Assembly (NCBI GenBank): GCA_937877165.1
Contig: CALEFO010000144.1
Coordinates: forward strand, 1-7,372
Reading direction: 5' to 3'
Length of the DNA: 7,372 nt
Origin: an uncultured Lachnospiraceae bacterium
Lineage (GTDB): Bacteria > Bacillota > Clostridia > Lachnospirales > Lachnospiraceae
Position numbers and translations under genes: made by a program. The stretch's first letter is position 1; each line of letters starts with the position of its first letter. The notes beneath the pieces were generated by a model that was not told the DNA's origin, made no database searches, and saw only the letters and a list, made by a program, of their open reading frames with translations. Shown here piece after piece: positions 1 to 5,373 of this stretch.

Positions 1-47
1 GCCAGGATCTTCCGGAGGTTGCAAACTGGAAGTGGGAAGACCGGTAA
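1..47 (+). CDS. 3' end of a gene, probably phosphoketolase (partial)
   Basis: The third frame reads QDLPEVANWKWEDR and stops at TAA 45-47. The pattern D-x-PE-x-x-x-W-x-W close to the C-terminus is how phosphoketolases (Xfp/Xpk, which cleave xylulose-5-P or fructose-6-P to acetyl phosphate) typically end. Only 14 residues are visible, so the call rests on resemblance of the tail alone. Another frame stays open to TAA at 94 but resembles nothing I know. The strong terminator at 101-137 fits a gene ending just upstream. Confidence 0.45.
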   Translation, partial: QDLPEVANWKWEDR

Positions 48-100
48 TCGGTTTTGACAAGAAACGCAGTGCCCGGTATTTTCGCATAGCTTCATAAGAG

Positions 101-137
101 AAAGGCCCCTGTCGGAGAAATCCGGCGGGGGCTTTTT
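101..137 (+). terminator. Rho-independent terminator of the upstream gene
   Basis: The arm 105-116 (GCCCCTGTCGGA) pairs with 121-132 (TCCGGCGGGGGC) over 12 bp with two G-U pairs, capped by a GAAA loop. A T5 run follows at 133-137. The AAAG at 101-104 can extend the stem into the T-run. It separates the upstream gene from the nrdR unit. Confidence 0.93.
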
Positions 138-138
138 G

Positions 139-344
139 TGCGCAGAAAAGTTCCGAAGGTGCATGGTAGGATTCCTGCGGTCATGCTAATATATGTGTAT
201 TGTCTGGCACCGGCTGATTTCTGATGTGAAGAGACCGCCTGCGGGGACATTTGCGATGTGCCGGGCAGAGATGCTGACTGGCATGGATGGTATATGCCTG
301 ATGGGCTGATATGGCCGCCGGATTGCGCGGCCCGGAGGACTGTG
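139..344 (+). other. Gene-free leader upstream of nrdR
   Basis: No coding frame here looks real. An AT-rich island at 184-203 interrupts GC-rich sequence and contains TGC-TAATAT (184-192), which could be an extended -10 element, but no convincing -35 box is present. Downstream, 202-210 (GTCTGGCAC) can pair with 258-266 (GTGCCGGGC) over 9 bp including G-U pairs, enclosing a 47-base region with a small CCG/CGG hairpin at 235-244. The nrdR promoter probably lies here, but I cannot place it firmly. Confidence 0.35.
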
Positions 345-839
345 ATGAGATGCCCGTTCTGTGGAAAGGAAGACAATCGTGTCATTGACTCCAGACCGGT
401 GGAGGAGAATAACTCCATCCGGAGAAGGAGAATCTGTGATACCTGCGGAAGGAGGTTTACAACCTATGAGAAGGTGGAGACCATCCCGCTGGTAGTGATC
501 AAGAAGGATAACAACAGGGAGCCATATGACCGCTCCAAGATTGAGGGCGGAATTCTCCGCGCCTGTCATAAGCGCCCGGTGTCGGTCAATCAGATCAAGC
601 ACACAGTGGATGAGATCGAAGCGGAAATCTTCGACCGTGAGGAGAAGGAGATTTCAAGCCGTGAGATCGGAGAGCTGGTCATGTCGAAGATTCACGATCT
701 GGATCCGGTTGCCTATGTCCGTTTTGCCTCGGTGTACCGGGAATTCAAGGATGTCGAGACCTTTATGGACGAGCTGGAGAAGGTTCTGAAGACGGAGAAC
801 GGCAAGAAGGCACTGGGGATAGGATCGGACCGCAGATGA
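345..839 (+). CDS. nrdR: Transcriptional repressor NrdR
   Basis: NrdR represses ribonucleotide reductase genes by binding paired NrdR boxes, and its ATP-cone senses ATP/dATP. The 164-residue product is of normal family length. An N-terminal zinc ribbon is formed by C3-x2-C6 (MRCPFC) and C31-x2-C34 (CDTC), followed by the basic segment GRRFTTYE. An ATP-cone spans about residues 47-137 (VVIKKDNN, YDRSKIEGGILRACHKRP, then YVRFASVYREFKD). The start at ATG 345 is chosen because the zinc-ribbon MRCPFC must be N-terminal and GGAGG at 334-338 lies 6 bases upstream. The frame extends back to GTG 258, but those residues match nothing in the family. The stop overlaps the yqeG start (ATGA, 836-839), implying translational coupling. 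No ribonucleotide reductase gene is in the window, so its targets lie elsewhere. Confidence 0.96.
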   Translation: MRCPFCGKEDNRVIDSRPVEENNSIRRRRICDTCGRRFTTYEKVETIPLVVIKKDNNREPYDRSKIEGGILRACHKRPVSVNQIKHTVDEIEAEIFDREEKEISSREIGELVMSKIHDLDPVAYVRFASVYREFKDVETFMDELEKVLKTENGKKALGIGSDRR

Positions 840-1342
840 AAGAATTGTTTTTTCCGGACAGATGGGTAAGGTCTGCCTATGAGATTGATTACCGCGGCCT
901 GTATGAGGAGGGGATCCGCGGGCTTATTTTCGATATTGACAACACGCTGGTGTACCCCAACGCTCCGGCGGATGAACGGGCGAAGCGCCTTTTGGCGCAG
1001 CTTCGCAAAATGGGCTTTCAGACCGTGATCCTCTCGAACAATACGGGGAAAAGGGCCGGAACCTTCGCACGCGAGGTGGGGAGCCCGGTTGTCACGAAGG
1101 CACTGAAGCCGCTCCCACACAAATATCGCGAGGCGATGCGGCTGATGGGGACCGACGAAAGGACGACGGCGTTTATCGGAGATCAGATTTATACAGATAT
1201 CTGGGGCGCCAATAACGCAGATGTCCTGTCTATTCTGACGGATCCGCTGACGCAGAAGGAAGAGTTCTGGATTCGCTGGAAGCGGAGACTGGAAGCGCCG
1301 GTGCGCAGGAAGATCCGTATGCGGCAGGAAAACGGGAGATAG
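836..1342 (+). CDS. yqeG: YqeG-family HAD phosphatase (HAD IIIA)
   Basis: This is a 168-residue HAD-superfamily hydrolase of the YqeG type, common in Firmicutes. The natural substrate is not established as far as I know. Relatives include phosphatidylglycerophosphate phosphatases. Motif I is FDIDNTLV, with nucleophile D33 and acid/base D35. Motif II is VILSNN (S67), motif III is the lysine in TKALKP (K91), and motif IV is GDQIYTDIWGAN (D116, D121). All catalytic positions are intact and there is no cap domain or membrane segment. It begins inside the nrdR stop (ATGA), so the two genes are co-transcribed and probably translationally coupled. In Bacillus the yqeG gene also sits near the shikimate dehydrogenase gene, which matches aroE downstream here. 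Confidence 0.9.
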   Translation: MKELFFPDRWVRSAYEIDYRGLYEEGIRGLIFDIDNTLVYPNAPADERAKRLLAQLRKMGFQTVILSNNTGKRAGTFAREVGSPVVTKALKPLPHKYREAMRLMGTDERTTAFIGDQIYTDIWGANNADVLSILTDPLTQKEEFWIRWKRRLEAPVRRKIRMRQENGR

Positions 1343-1473
1343 AAAAGCGAAGAAAGCAATGGAACAGAGCCTGTTCCGCGGGGCAGGCATCACACTGGAA
1401 TGCCGCCGGCCCTGCCCGGAGTTCGGAAAGCCTCTCTGTGCGGCGGCAGCATCCGAAAAACAACGAGGAGAAT
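1343..1473 (+). other. Structured gap between yqeG and aroE
   Basis: No gene is seen in these 131 bases. Perfect inverted repeats are present: 1361-1367/1371-1377 (GGAACAG/CTGTTCC, 3-base loop), 1381-1387/1411-1417 (GGGCAGG/CCTGCCC) and 1401-1408/1441-1448 (TGCCGCCG/CGGCGGCA). The last two interleave, so they would form a pseudoknot or compete. No T-run follows, so this is not an ordinary terminator. It might be an mRNA processing or leader structure for aroE. Confidence 0.4.
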
Positions 1474-2391
1474 ATGGAAATTAACGGAAAAACAGCGGTA
1501 TACGGACTGATCGGCAATCCGGTCGGCCATTCCTTTTCCCCGCTGATTCATAACACGCTTGCAAAGGGCCTCGGCCGGAATATGGTCTATGAGACCTTTC
1601 CGGTGACGGATCCGGAACGAATCGGGGATGCGGTGAAGGGCGCATTTGCGCTCGGTATCCAGGGGATGAATGTGACGGTACCTTATAAGAGCGCGGTCAT
1701 TCCCTATCTTGTGGAGATTGATCCGGTGGCCAAGGCGATCGGCGCGGTGAACACGCTGGTCCGGATGGAACCGGAGGAGGGACCGGACGGAGAGAATTTT
1801 TCCTGCGGCTACAAGGGCTACAACACAGATTATATGGGCCTGAAGCAGGCTCTGACGGAGATGGGAATCGAGCTGTCCGAAATGGCGGTGATTCTGATCG
1901 GGGCAGGCGGCGCTGCAAGAGCGGCGGGCTTTATGTGCGGTGACGCAGGTGTCCGGAAGCTCTGTATCCTGAACCGGACGAAGGAACGGGCAGAGCTTCT
2001 TGCGGGAGATCTTCGGAAGAAGTTTTCGAAAATGACAGCGGACGTCCGCACTCTTGCACAGGCCACACAGGTGGCACAGGAATTCAAAGAGGCAGGAGAG
2101 AAGGTTCTTGCGATTCAGTGCACGAATGTCGGCCTTGCTCCGAAGACAGATGAGGTTCCGGTGGAGGATCCTTCCTTCTATGAGAATGTGGATGCCGTGT
2201 ATGACTGCATCTATAATCCGGAGGAGACGCGCTTCCTTTCCATGGCGAAGGCGGCGGGGAAACCCGGGCGGAATGGCATGGATATGCTGCTCTGGCAGGG
2301 GATCCTTTCATTTTCGTTCTGGACGGGACAGAAGCCGGATCATGAGCTGACGGAGAAGATCCGAAAGGACCTGTACGAATTTCTGGCGTAG
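1474..2391 (+). CDS. aroE: Shikimate dehydrogenase (NADP+)
   Basis: AroE catalyses NADPH-dependent reduction of 3-dehydroshikimate to shikimate. The product is 305 residues, slightly longer than the roughly 270 of E. coli AroE. The substrate domain shows GNPVGHSFSP (S20 and S22 bind shikimate), the catalytic lysine in VTVPYK (K72), GAVNTL, and the catalytic aspartate in GYNTDYMG (D119). The Rossmann domain has GAGGAARA (143-150) and NRTKER (167-172), whose arginine suits NADP phosphate. The C-terminal part shows YDCIYNPEET and GMDMLLWQGILSF. ATG 1474 is chosen because GAGGAG (1465-1470) lies just upstream and MEINGKT fits the family. An in-frame GTG at 1438 adds 12 unlikely residues. One oddity is QCTNVGL where most relatives have NATPxGM. 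It opens the aroE-aroK-aroQ cluster. Confidence 0.96.
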   Translation: MEINGKTAVYGLIGNPVGHSFSPLIHNTLAKGLGRNMVYETFPVTDPERIGDAVKGAFALGIQGMNVTVPYKSAVIPYLVEIDPVAKAIGAVNTLVRMEPEEGPDGENFSCGYKGYNTDYMGLKQALTEMGIELSEMAVILIGAGGAARAAGFMCGDAGVRKLCILNRTKERAELLAGDLRKKFSKMTADVRTLAQATQVAQEFKEAGEKVLAIQCTNVGLAPKTDEVPVEDPSFYENVDAVYDCIYNPEETRFLSMAKAAGKPGRNGMDMLLWQGILSFSFWTGQKPDHELTEKIRKDLYEFLA

Positions 2392-2414
2392 CGGGAAGAG
2401 AAACGGGGGGGCGG

Positions 2415-2930
2415 ATGAACAACTATGTGCTGATCGGTTTCATGGGGTGCGGCAAAACAACCATCGGGAAGAAACTCGCGGACAGGATGGGAATGGAGCA
2501 GCTGGACACGGATGCTCTGATCGTGCAGGAAGCGGGCATGCCGGTCACAGAGATTTTTCATAGAGAGGGTGAGCAGGGCTTCCGCCTTCGGGAGACGAAG
2601 ATGCTGGAAAGCCTTGTCCGAAGCGGACGGGAGAATACCGTCTATTCCACAGGTGGCGGGATTGTCATGCAGGAGGAGAACCGAAATCTCCTGCACCGCC
2701 TCGGGACCGTGGTCCTTCTGGAGATTACGCCGGAAGAGGTGATCCGGCGGCTCGGCAAGGATACGACGCGCCCCCTCCTTCAGGGGGAGGATCGGATGAA
2801 AAAGGTCCGGACTCTGATGGCGAGAAGACGAAAGGCCTATGAGGACTGCGCGGATCGGAAGATCGAGGTCTCCGGGAAGACGCCGGAGGCGATTATGGAA
2901 GAAATTCTGAAGAGTCCGCAGGAAATCTGA
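2415..2930 (+). CDS. aroK: Shikimate kinase
   Basis: Shikimate kinase phosphorylates shikimate to shikimate-3-phosphate with ATP in the cytoplasm. The 171-residue length is typical. The Walker A loop GFMGCGKTT spans residues 8-16. The shikimate-contacting aspartate is in LDTD (D33). R57 in FRLRE corresponds to the substrate-binding arginine, and the Walker B-like TGGG is at 79-82. The lid arginine is in TTRPLL (R119), and the C-terminal segment RRKAYEDCA follows the family pattern. It starts 23 bases after aroE. The ribosome binding site is unusual: a run of seven G (2405-2411) with 3 bases before ATG, rather than AGGAGG. An aroL-type name would also be possible, and aroK is used as the general name. 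Confidence 0.95.
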   Translation: MNNYVLIGFMGCGKTTIGKKLADRMGMEQLDTDALIVQEAGMPVTEIFHREGEQGFRLRETKMLESLVRSGRENTVYSTGGGIVMQEENRNLLHRLGTVVLLEITPEEVIRRLGKDTTRPLLQGEDRMKKVRTLMARRRKAYEDCADRKIEVSGKTPEAIMEEILKSPQEI

Positions 2931-2975
2931 AGAGAAAATCCGGACGGAAAACGCAGAATACAGGAAGGGCGAGCA

Positions 2976-3416
2976 ATGAAGAAAATACTTGTAATCAACG
3001 GGCCGAATCTGAACTTCCTCGGCATCCGTGAGAAGAACATTTATGGAACGGAAGACTACAATACACTGATTGGAAGGATTCAGAAGCATGCGGTGGAGCT
3101 TGGGATTGCCGCGGAGTGCTGGCAGTCCAATCATGAGGGTGCGATCATCGATAAGCTGCAGGAGGCCTATTTTGACAAGGACCTTATCGGCGTTGTGATC
3201 AATCCGGGGGCCTATACGCATTACAGCTACGCCATCCATGACGCGCTCCGCAGTGTATTCGTCCCAAAGGTGGAGATTCATATCAGCGACATCAATACCA
3301 GGGAGGCGTTCCGCCATGTATCTGTAACGGCCCCTGCCTGTGACCATCAGATTGTCGGACACGGCTTGGACGGATATCTGGAGGCGATGGACTGGATTCT
3401 TGCAAAAAAATCTTGA
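2976..3416 (+). CDS. aroQ: Type II 3-dehydroquinate dehydratase
   Basis: AroQ dehydrates 3-dehydroquinate to 3-dehydroshikimate, the substrate of the neighbouring aroE product. At 146 residues it has the length of the small, dodecamer-forming type II family. The signature INGPNLNFLG is at 7-16, followed by R18 and the catalytic tyrosine in IYGT (Y23). N76 and H82 are in INPGAYTHYS, H102 is in VEIHISDI, and the arginine pair in NTREAFRHVSV (R109, R113) completes the active site. GGAAGGG upstream (about 2962-2968) is the ribosome binding site. It follows aroK by 45 bases with no terminator. The stop codon overlaps the -35 box of the efp promoter. Confidence 0.96.
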   Translation: MKKILVINGPNLNFLGIREKNIYGTEDYNTLIGRIQKHAVELGIAAECWQSNHEGAIIDKLQEAYFDKDLIGVVINPGAYTHYSYAIHDALRSVFVPKVEIHISDINTREAFRHVSVTAPACDHQIVGHGLDGYLEAMDWILAKKS

Positions 3417-3441
3417 AAATACAGAACATTCAAGGTATCAT
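3413..3441 (+). promoter_or_regulatory. Sigma-A-type promoter of efp
   Basis: TTGAAA (3413-3418) and TATCAT (3436-3441) are separated by exactly 17 bases. The region is AT-rich compared with its surroundings, and the -35 box includes the aroQ stop codon. Transcription would begin near 3448, giving an efp leader of about 37 bases. Readthrough from aroQ is also possible because no terminator intervenes. Confidence 0.75.
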
Positions 3442-3484
3442 AGTTCAGTAATTGTGACTTTATATTTCCAGGAGGATTATCTAC

Positions 3485-4042
3485 ATGATCACAGCCAGTG
3501 ACTTCAGAAACGGCGTTACCATTGAGAAGGATGGCAACGTATATGAGATTATCGAATTCCAGCACGTTAAGCCCGGTAAAGGCGCAGCCTTCGTAAGAAC
3601 CAAGCTGAAGGACATCATCAACGGAGGCGTGACTGAGACGACCTTCCGTCCGACCGAGAAGTTCCCTCAGGTTCGTATCGATCGCAAGGACTATCAGTAT
3701 CTGTACAAGGATGGCGATATGTGGACCTTCATGGATACCGAGAGCTATGAGCAGATCAGCCTTGGCGAGGATGTCTGCGGCAATGACATGAAGTTCGTCA
3801 AGGAGAACGACATGATCAAGGTTGACTCCTACAACGGCAACGTATTTGCCATCGAGCCTCCGATGTTCGTAGAGCTTGAGATCACCGAGACCGAGCCTGG
3901 CTTCAAGGGCAACACGGCAACCGGCGCAACAAAGCCTGCAACGGTTGAGACTGGTGCGCAGGTTGCAGTTCCGCTGTTCTGCAACATCGGCGATAAGATC
4001 AAGATTGATACCAGAACCGGAGAGTATCTCTCCAGAGCATAA
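3485..4042 (+). CDS. efp: Elongation factor P
   Basis: EF-P binds between the P and E sites of stalled ribosomes and promotes peptide bonds at consecutive prolines. The 185-residue product shows the expected three beta-barrel layout: a KOW-like domain (about 1-62), a central OB domain (about 65-127) and a C-terminal OB domain (about 128-185) with the signature GFKGNTATGATKPATVETG. The loop tip is VKPGKGAAF with K32, so this is a lysine-type EF-P like that of Bacillus, not the rhamnosylated arginine type. The modifying enzyme is not in the window. GGAGG at 3471-3475 sits 9 bases before ATG. Codon use is more biased, as expected for an abundant protein. It has its own promoter and terminator. 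The pepP-like peptidase gene found between aroQ and efp in Bacillus is missing here. Confidence 0.97.
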   Translation: MITASDFRNGVTIEKDGNVYEIIEFQHVKPGKGAAFVRTKLKDIINGGVTETTFRPTEKFPQVRIDRKDYQYLYKDGDMWTFMDTESYEQISLGEDVCGNDMKFVKENDMIKVDSYNGNVFAIEPPMFVELEITETEPGFKGNTATGATKPATVETGAQVAVPLFCNIGDKIKIDTRTGEYLSRA

Positions 4043-4087
4043 GGAAATGCTGCTGTCAGCGTTTCTCTCAAGAAAAGGCTGTGTCCC

Positions 4088-4105
4088 ACCTGTCTTCTGA
4101 CAGGT
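4088..4105 (+). other. Small perfect stem-loop in the efp 3' region
   Basis: ACCTGTC (4088-4094) pairs perfectly with GACAGGT (4099-4105) around a TTCT loop. No T-run follows, so it is not itself a terminator. It lies between the efp stop and the main terminator and could protect the 3' end. A 7-base direct repeat CAGGATC follows at 4106-4112 and 4118-4124. Confidence 0.35.
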
Positions 4106-4131
4106 CAGGATCTGGTACAGGATCATGAAGC

Positions 4132-4174
4132 AACACGACAATGGAAACCCACGGTTTCTGTTGTCGTGTTTTTT
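4132..4174 (+). terminator. Rho-independent terminator of efp
   Basis: AACACGACAA (4132-4141) pairs with TTGTCGTGTT (4161-4170). The stem continues through two G-U pairs (TG/TG) and GAAACC/GGTTTC to a CAC loop at 4150-4152, so it is 18 bp long. A T6 run ends at 4174. A second near-copy of the 3' arm and T-run follows immediately (4173-4186). Confidence 0.95.
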
Positions 4175-4200
4175 GTCGTGCTTTTTGCACTTGTTCAGCA

Positions 4201-4261
4201 CCTGCAGAATTCAAACGTGAATGGGCTGCTTACAGGCTGGTTCACATTACAATTCTGCAGG
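4201..4261 (+). repeat. 11-bp inverted repeat upstream of the DUF5688 gene
   Basis: CCTGCAGAATT (4201-4211) is the exact reverse complement of AATTCTGCAGG (4251-4261). A second pair, GTGAA (4217-4221) and TTCAC (4241-4245), is nested inside. A -10-like TACAAT (4248-4253) overlaps the right arm, but there is no good -35 box 16-18 bases upstream. It could be an operator or an mRNA leader stem for the next gene. Confidence 0.4.
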
Positions 4262-4327
4262 CGGCTGCGTATCTTTACATGGTCTGCCTGCATCATGACG
4301 CGGGCGGACTGGGAAGGAGCAGTATTC

Positions 4328-4981
4328 ATGAATTCATGGAAAGACCTGGCCATTGACGGGAAATTCTGCATTTCGAGGAAACTTTCTTACCAGAGCGCGA
4401 AGGAACGCATCTGCATCCGGGTGTTAAACCGCGGACATAACCGGAGCAGGCTGGAGAAGCTTCCTTTTGTTGCCTGGGAGGATCTGGCAATTGTGTTCTT
4501 TTTTGACACGGGAGGAGCAGAAGAGATCCCCATTACAGCGGAGGATCTGGAGAGATGGGAACTGGATCTGTATGAGCTTTACCGGAACGCACTGGTGCAG
4601 AGCAGGCGTATTCACCCGCCGCTGTTTGCCACGATGCGGGAGGTCCTGGGGATTCCGGAGAACGAGTGGGAAGAAGAAATCCCGCTGTATGTCCTGACCT
4701 GCAGGAAACCGTTCTACGGGTCGGCGGTGATGTTTTACCCGGGAATGATGGCGTATCTTTCGGAGCGGATCGGAGGGGATCTTTATGTAATTCCGTGCTC
4801 CGTCCATGAGCTTATCCTGGTGAGGAGGCAGAAAATTGATGATCCGGAGGGACTGCATACCATCATCCGGAGAGTGAACCGGGAAGAGCTTCTTTGGGGA
4901 GATGTTCTGTCGGATTCACTGTATGAATATCTGGAGAAGGAGGACGTCCTGCGGCGGGCAGACAGCTGTGAAAATGGCTGA
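4328..4981 (+). CDS. DUF5688 family protein, short form
   Basis: Function is unknown. The 217 residues resemble, from memory, the C-terminal half of DUF5688 proteins of Lachnospiraceae. Matching stretches are RICIRVLNRGHNRSRLEKLP and WEDLAIVFFF (27-59), an acidic helix region with LERWELDLYELYRNAL, PLYVLTCRKPFYGSAVMFYPG (about 119-139), DLYVIPCSVHELILV (about 151-165) and the tail GDVLSDSLYEYL. Full-length relatives, as I recall them, carry roughly another 100 residues at the front that I cannot find in any frame upstream. ATG 4328 is chosen because AAGGAG (4314-4319) lies 8 bases before it. The frame is open back into the efp terminator but those residues look random. I see no signal peptide or membrane segment. 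It stands alone between the efp terminator and the thrS promoter. No terminator follows it, so readthrough would enter the T-box. Confidence 0.7.
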   Translation: MNSWKDLAIDGKFCISRKLSYQSAKERICIRVLNRGHNRSRLEKLPFVAWEDLAIVFFFDTGGAEEIPITAEDLERWELDLYELYRNALVQSRRIHPPLFATMREVLGIPENEWEEEIPLYVLTCRKPFYGSAVMFYPGMMAYLSERIGGDLYVIPCSVHELILVRRQKIDDPEGLHTIIRRVNREELLWGDVLSDSLYEYLEKEDVLRRADSCENG

Positions 4982-5000
4982 TAATCTTGCGGAAAAGACC

Positions 5001-5029
5001 TTTACTTTTCTCTTCTTCGAGGTTATGAT
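5001..5029 (+). promoter_or_regulatory. Sigma-A-type promoter of the T-box/thrS unit
   Basis: TTTACT (5001-5006, four of six matches to TTGACA) and TATGAT (5024-5029, five of six) are separated by 17 bases. Transcription would start near 5037, just before GCGATGAAGAGACGAGTA, which is how T-box leaders typically begin. The position relative to the leader strengthens the call. Confidence 0.72.
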
Positions 5030-5036
5030 GCTCACG

Positions 5037-5325
5037 TAAAGCGATGAAGAGACGAGTAGAACTGTACGAAAGCCTTCAGAGAGGAAATCTCCCGGAAATG
5101 CAGGCGCAAGTTTAACTGTGGGAAGGAACAGGATACAATCCTGGCCTTTCGGAAACGGGATGGTGCGAGAGTTCCGGCAATGACGCAGTTTGAAGACCAG
5201 CTCTGAGCGGCCCCAATCCGGCCCGGCGACTCCGTAACCGTCATGAATGAAGAAAGAAAACAGGGTGGAACCGCGTAGAATCTACGCCCCTGACGCTGCC
5301 TGATGCGGTGTCAGGGGCGTTTTTG
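5037..5325 (+). promoter_or_regulatory. T-box riboswitch (threonine) controlling thrS
   Basis: This leader senses uncharged tRNA-Thr and permits thrS transcription only when threonyl-tRNA is scarce. The T-box core AGGGTGGAACCGCG is at 5262-5275. The antiterminator is complete: CAGGG (5261-5265) with CCCTG (5288-5292), GCGTA (5273-5277) with TACGC (5283-5287), and the 7-base bulge TGGAACC (5266-5272) that would bind the tRNA acceptor end. Stem I has GAAGAGACGAGTA (5047-5058) at its base and a conserved-looking distal loop GGGATGGTGCGAGA (5157-5170) closed by CGGAAAC/GTTCCG. The best specifier codon is ACC (5196-5198, followed by A), a threonine codon. ATGACG/CGTCAT (5180-5185/5239-5244) is a further possible pairing. 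TGGA in the bulge predicts a tRNA with discriminator U. Confidence 0.95.
5284..5324 (+). terminator. T-box regulatory terminator
   Basis: 5284-5299 pairs with 5305-5320 (core CGCCCCTGAC with GTCAGGGGCG, some G-U pairs) around the loop CTGAT, followed by T5 (5320-5324). The left arm shares 5284-5292 with the antiterminator, so the two folds exclude each other, which is the classical T-box switch. Confidence 0.95.
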
Positions 5326-5373
5326 GTATGGCAGAGCATCCGCTTGCCCAAGAGCACGAAAAGGAGAAGAGTC

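Noticed and set aside
258..344. A longer nrdR starting at GTG 258
   Set aside because: The zinc ribbon must begin at MRCPFC and GGAGG stands 6 bases before ATG 345. The extra 29 residues match nothing.
713..1393. A 226-codon minus-strand frame opposite yqeG
   Set aside because: It spans the nrdR-yqeG overlap and shows no domain. The + strand HAD motifs are decisive.
2340..3362. A 340-codon minus-strand frame opposite aroK and aroQ
   Set aside because: The + strand genes have complete catalytic motifs. The antisense product resembles no family I know.
3347..4201. A 284-codon minus-strand frame opposite efp
   Set aside because: It covers the efp promoter, the whole of efp and the efp terminator. 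It is a shadow of EF-P.
4166..4327. An N-terminal extension of the DUF5688 protein starting inside the efp terminator
   Set aside because: The residues do not resemble the family's N-terminal half, and a good ribosome binding site precedes ATG 4328.
4141..4356. A 71-codon + strand frame between efp and the DUF5688 gene
   Set aside because: It begins in the terminator hairpin, has no ribosome binding site and runs into the next gene in another frame.
5308..5373. Upstream start for thrS that might supply a TGS domain
   Set aside because: Only 22 codons are available, lying within the T-box terminator, and they are not TGS-like.
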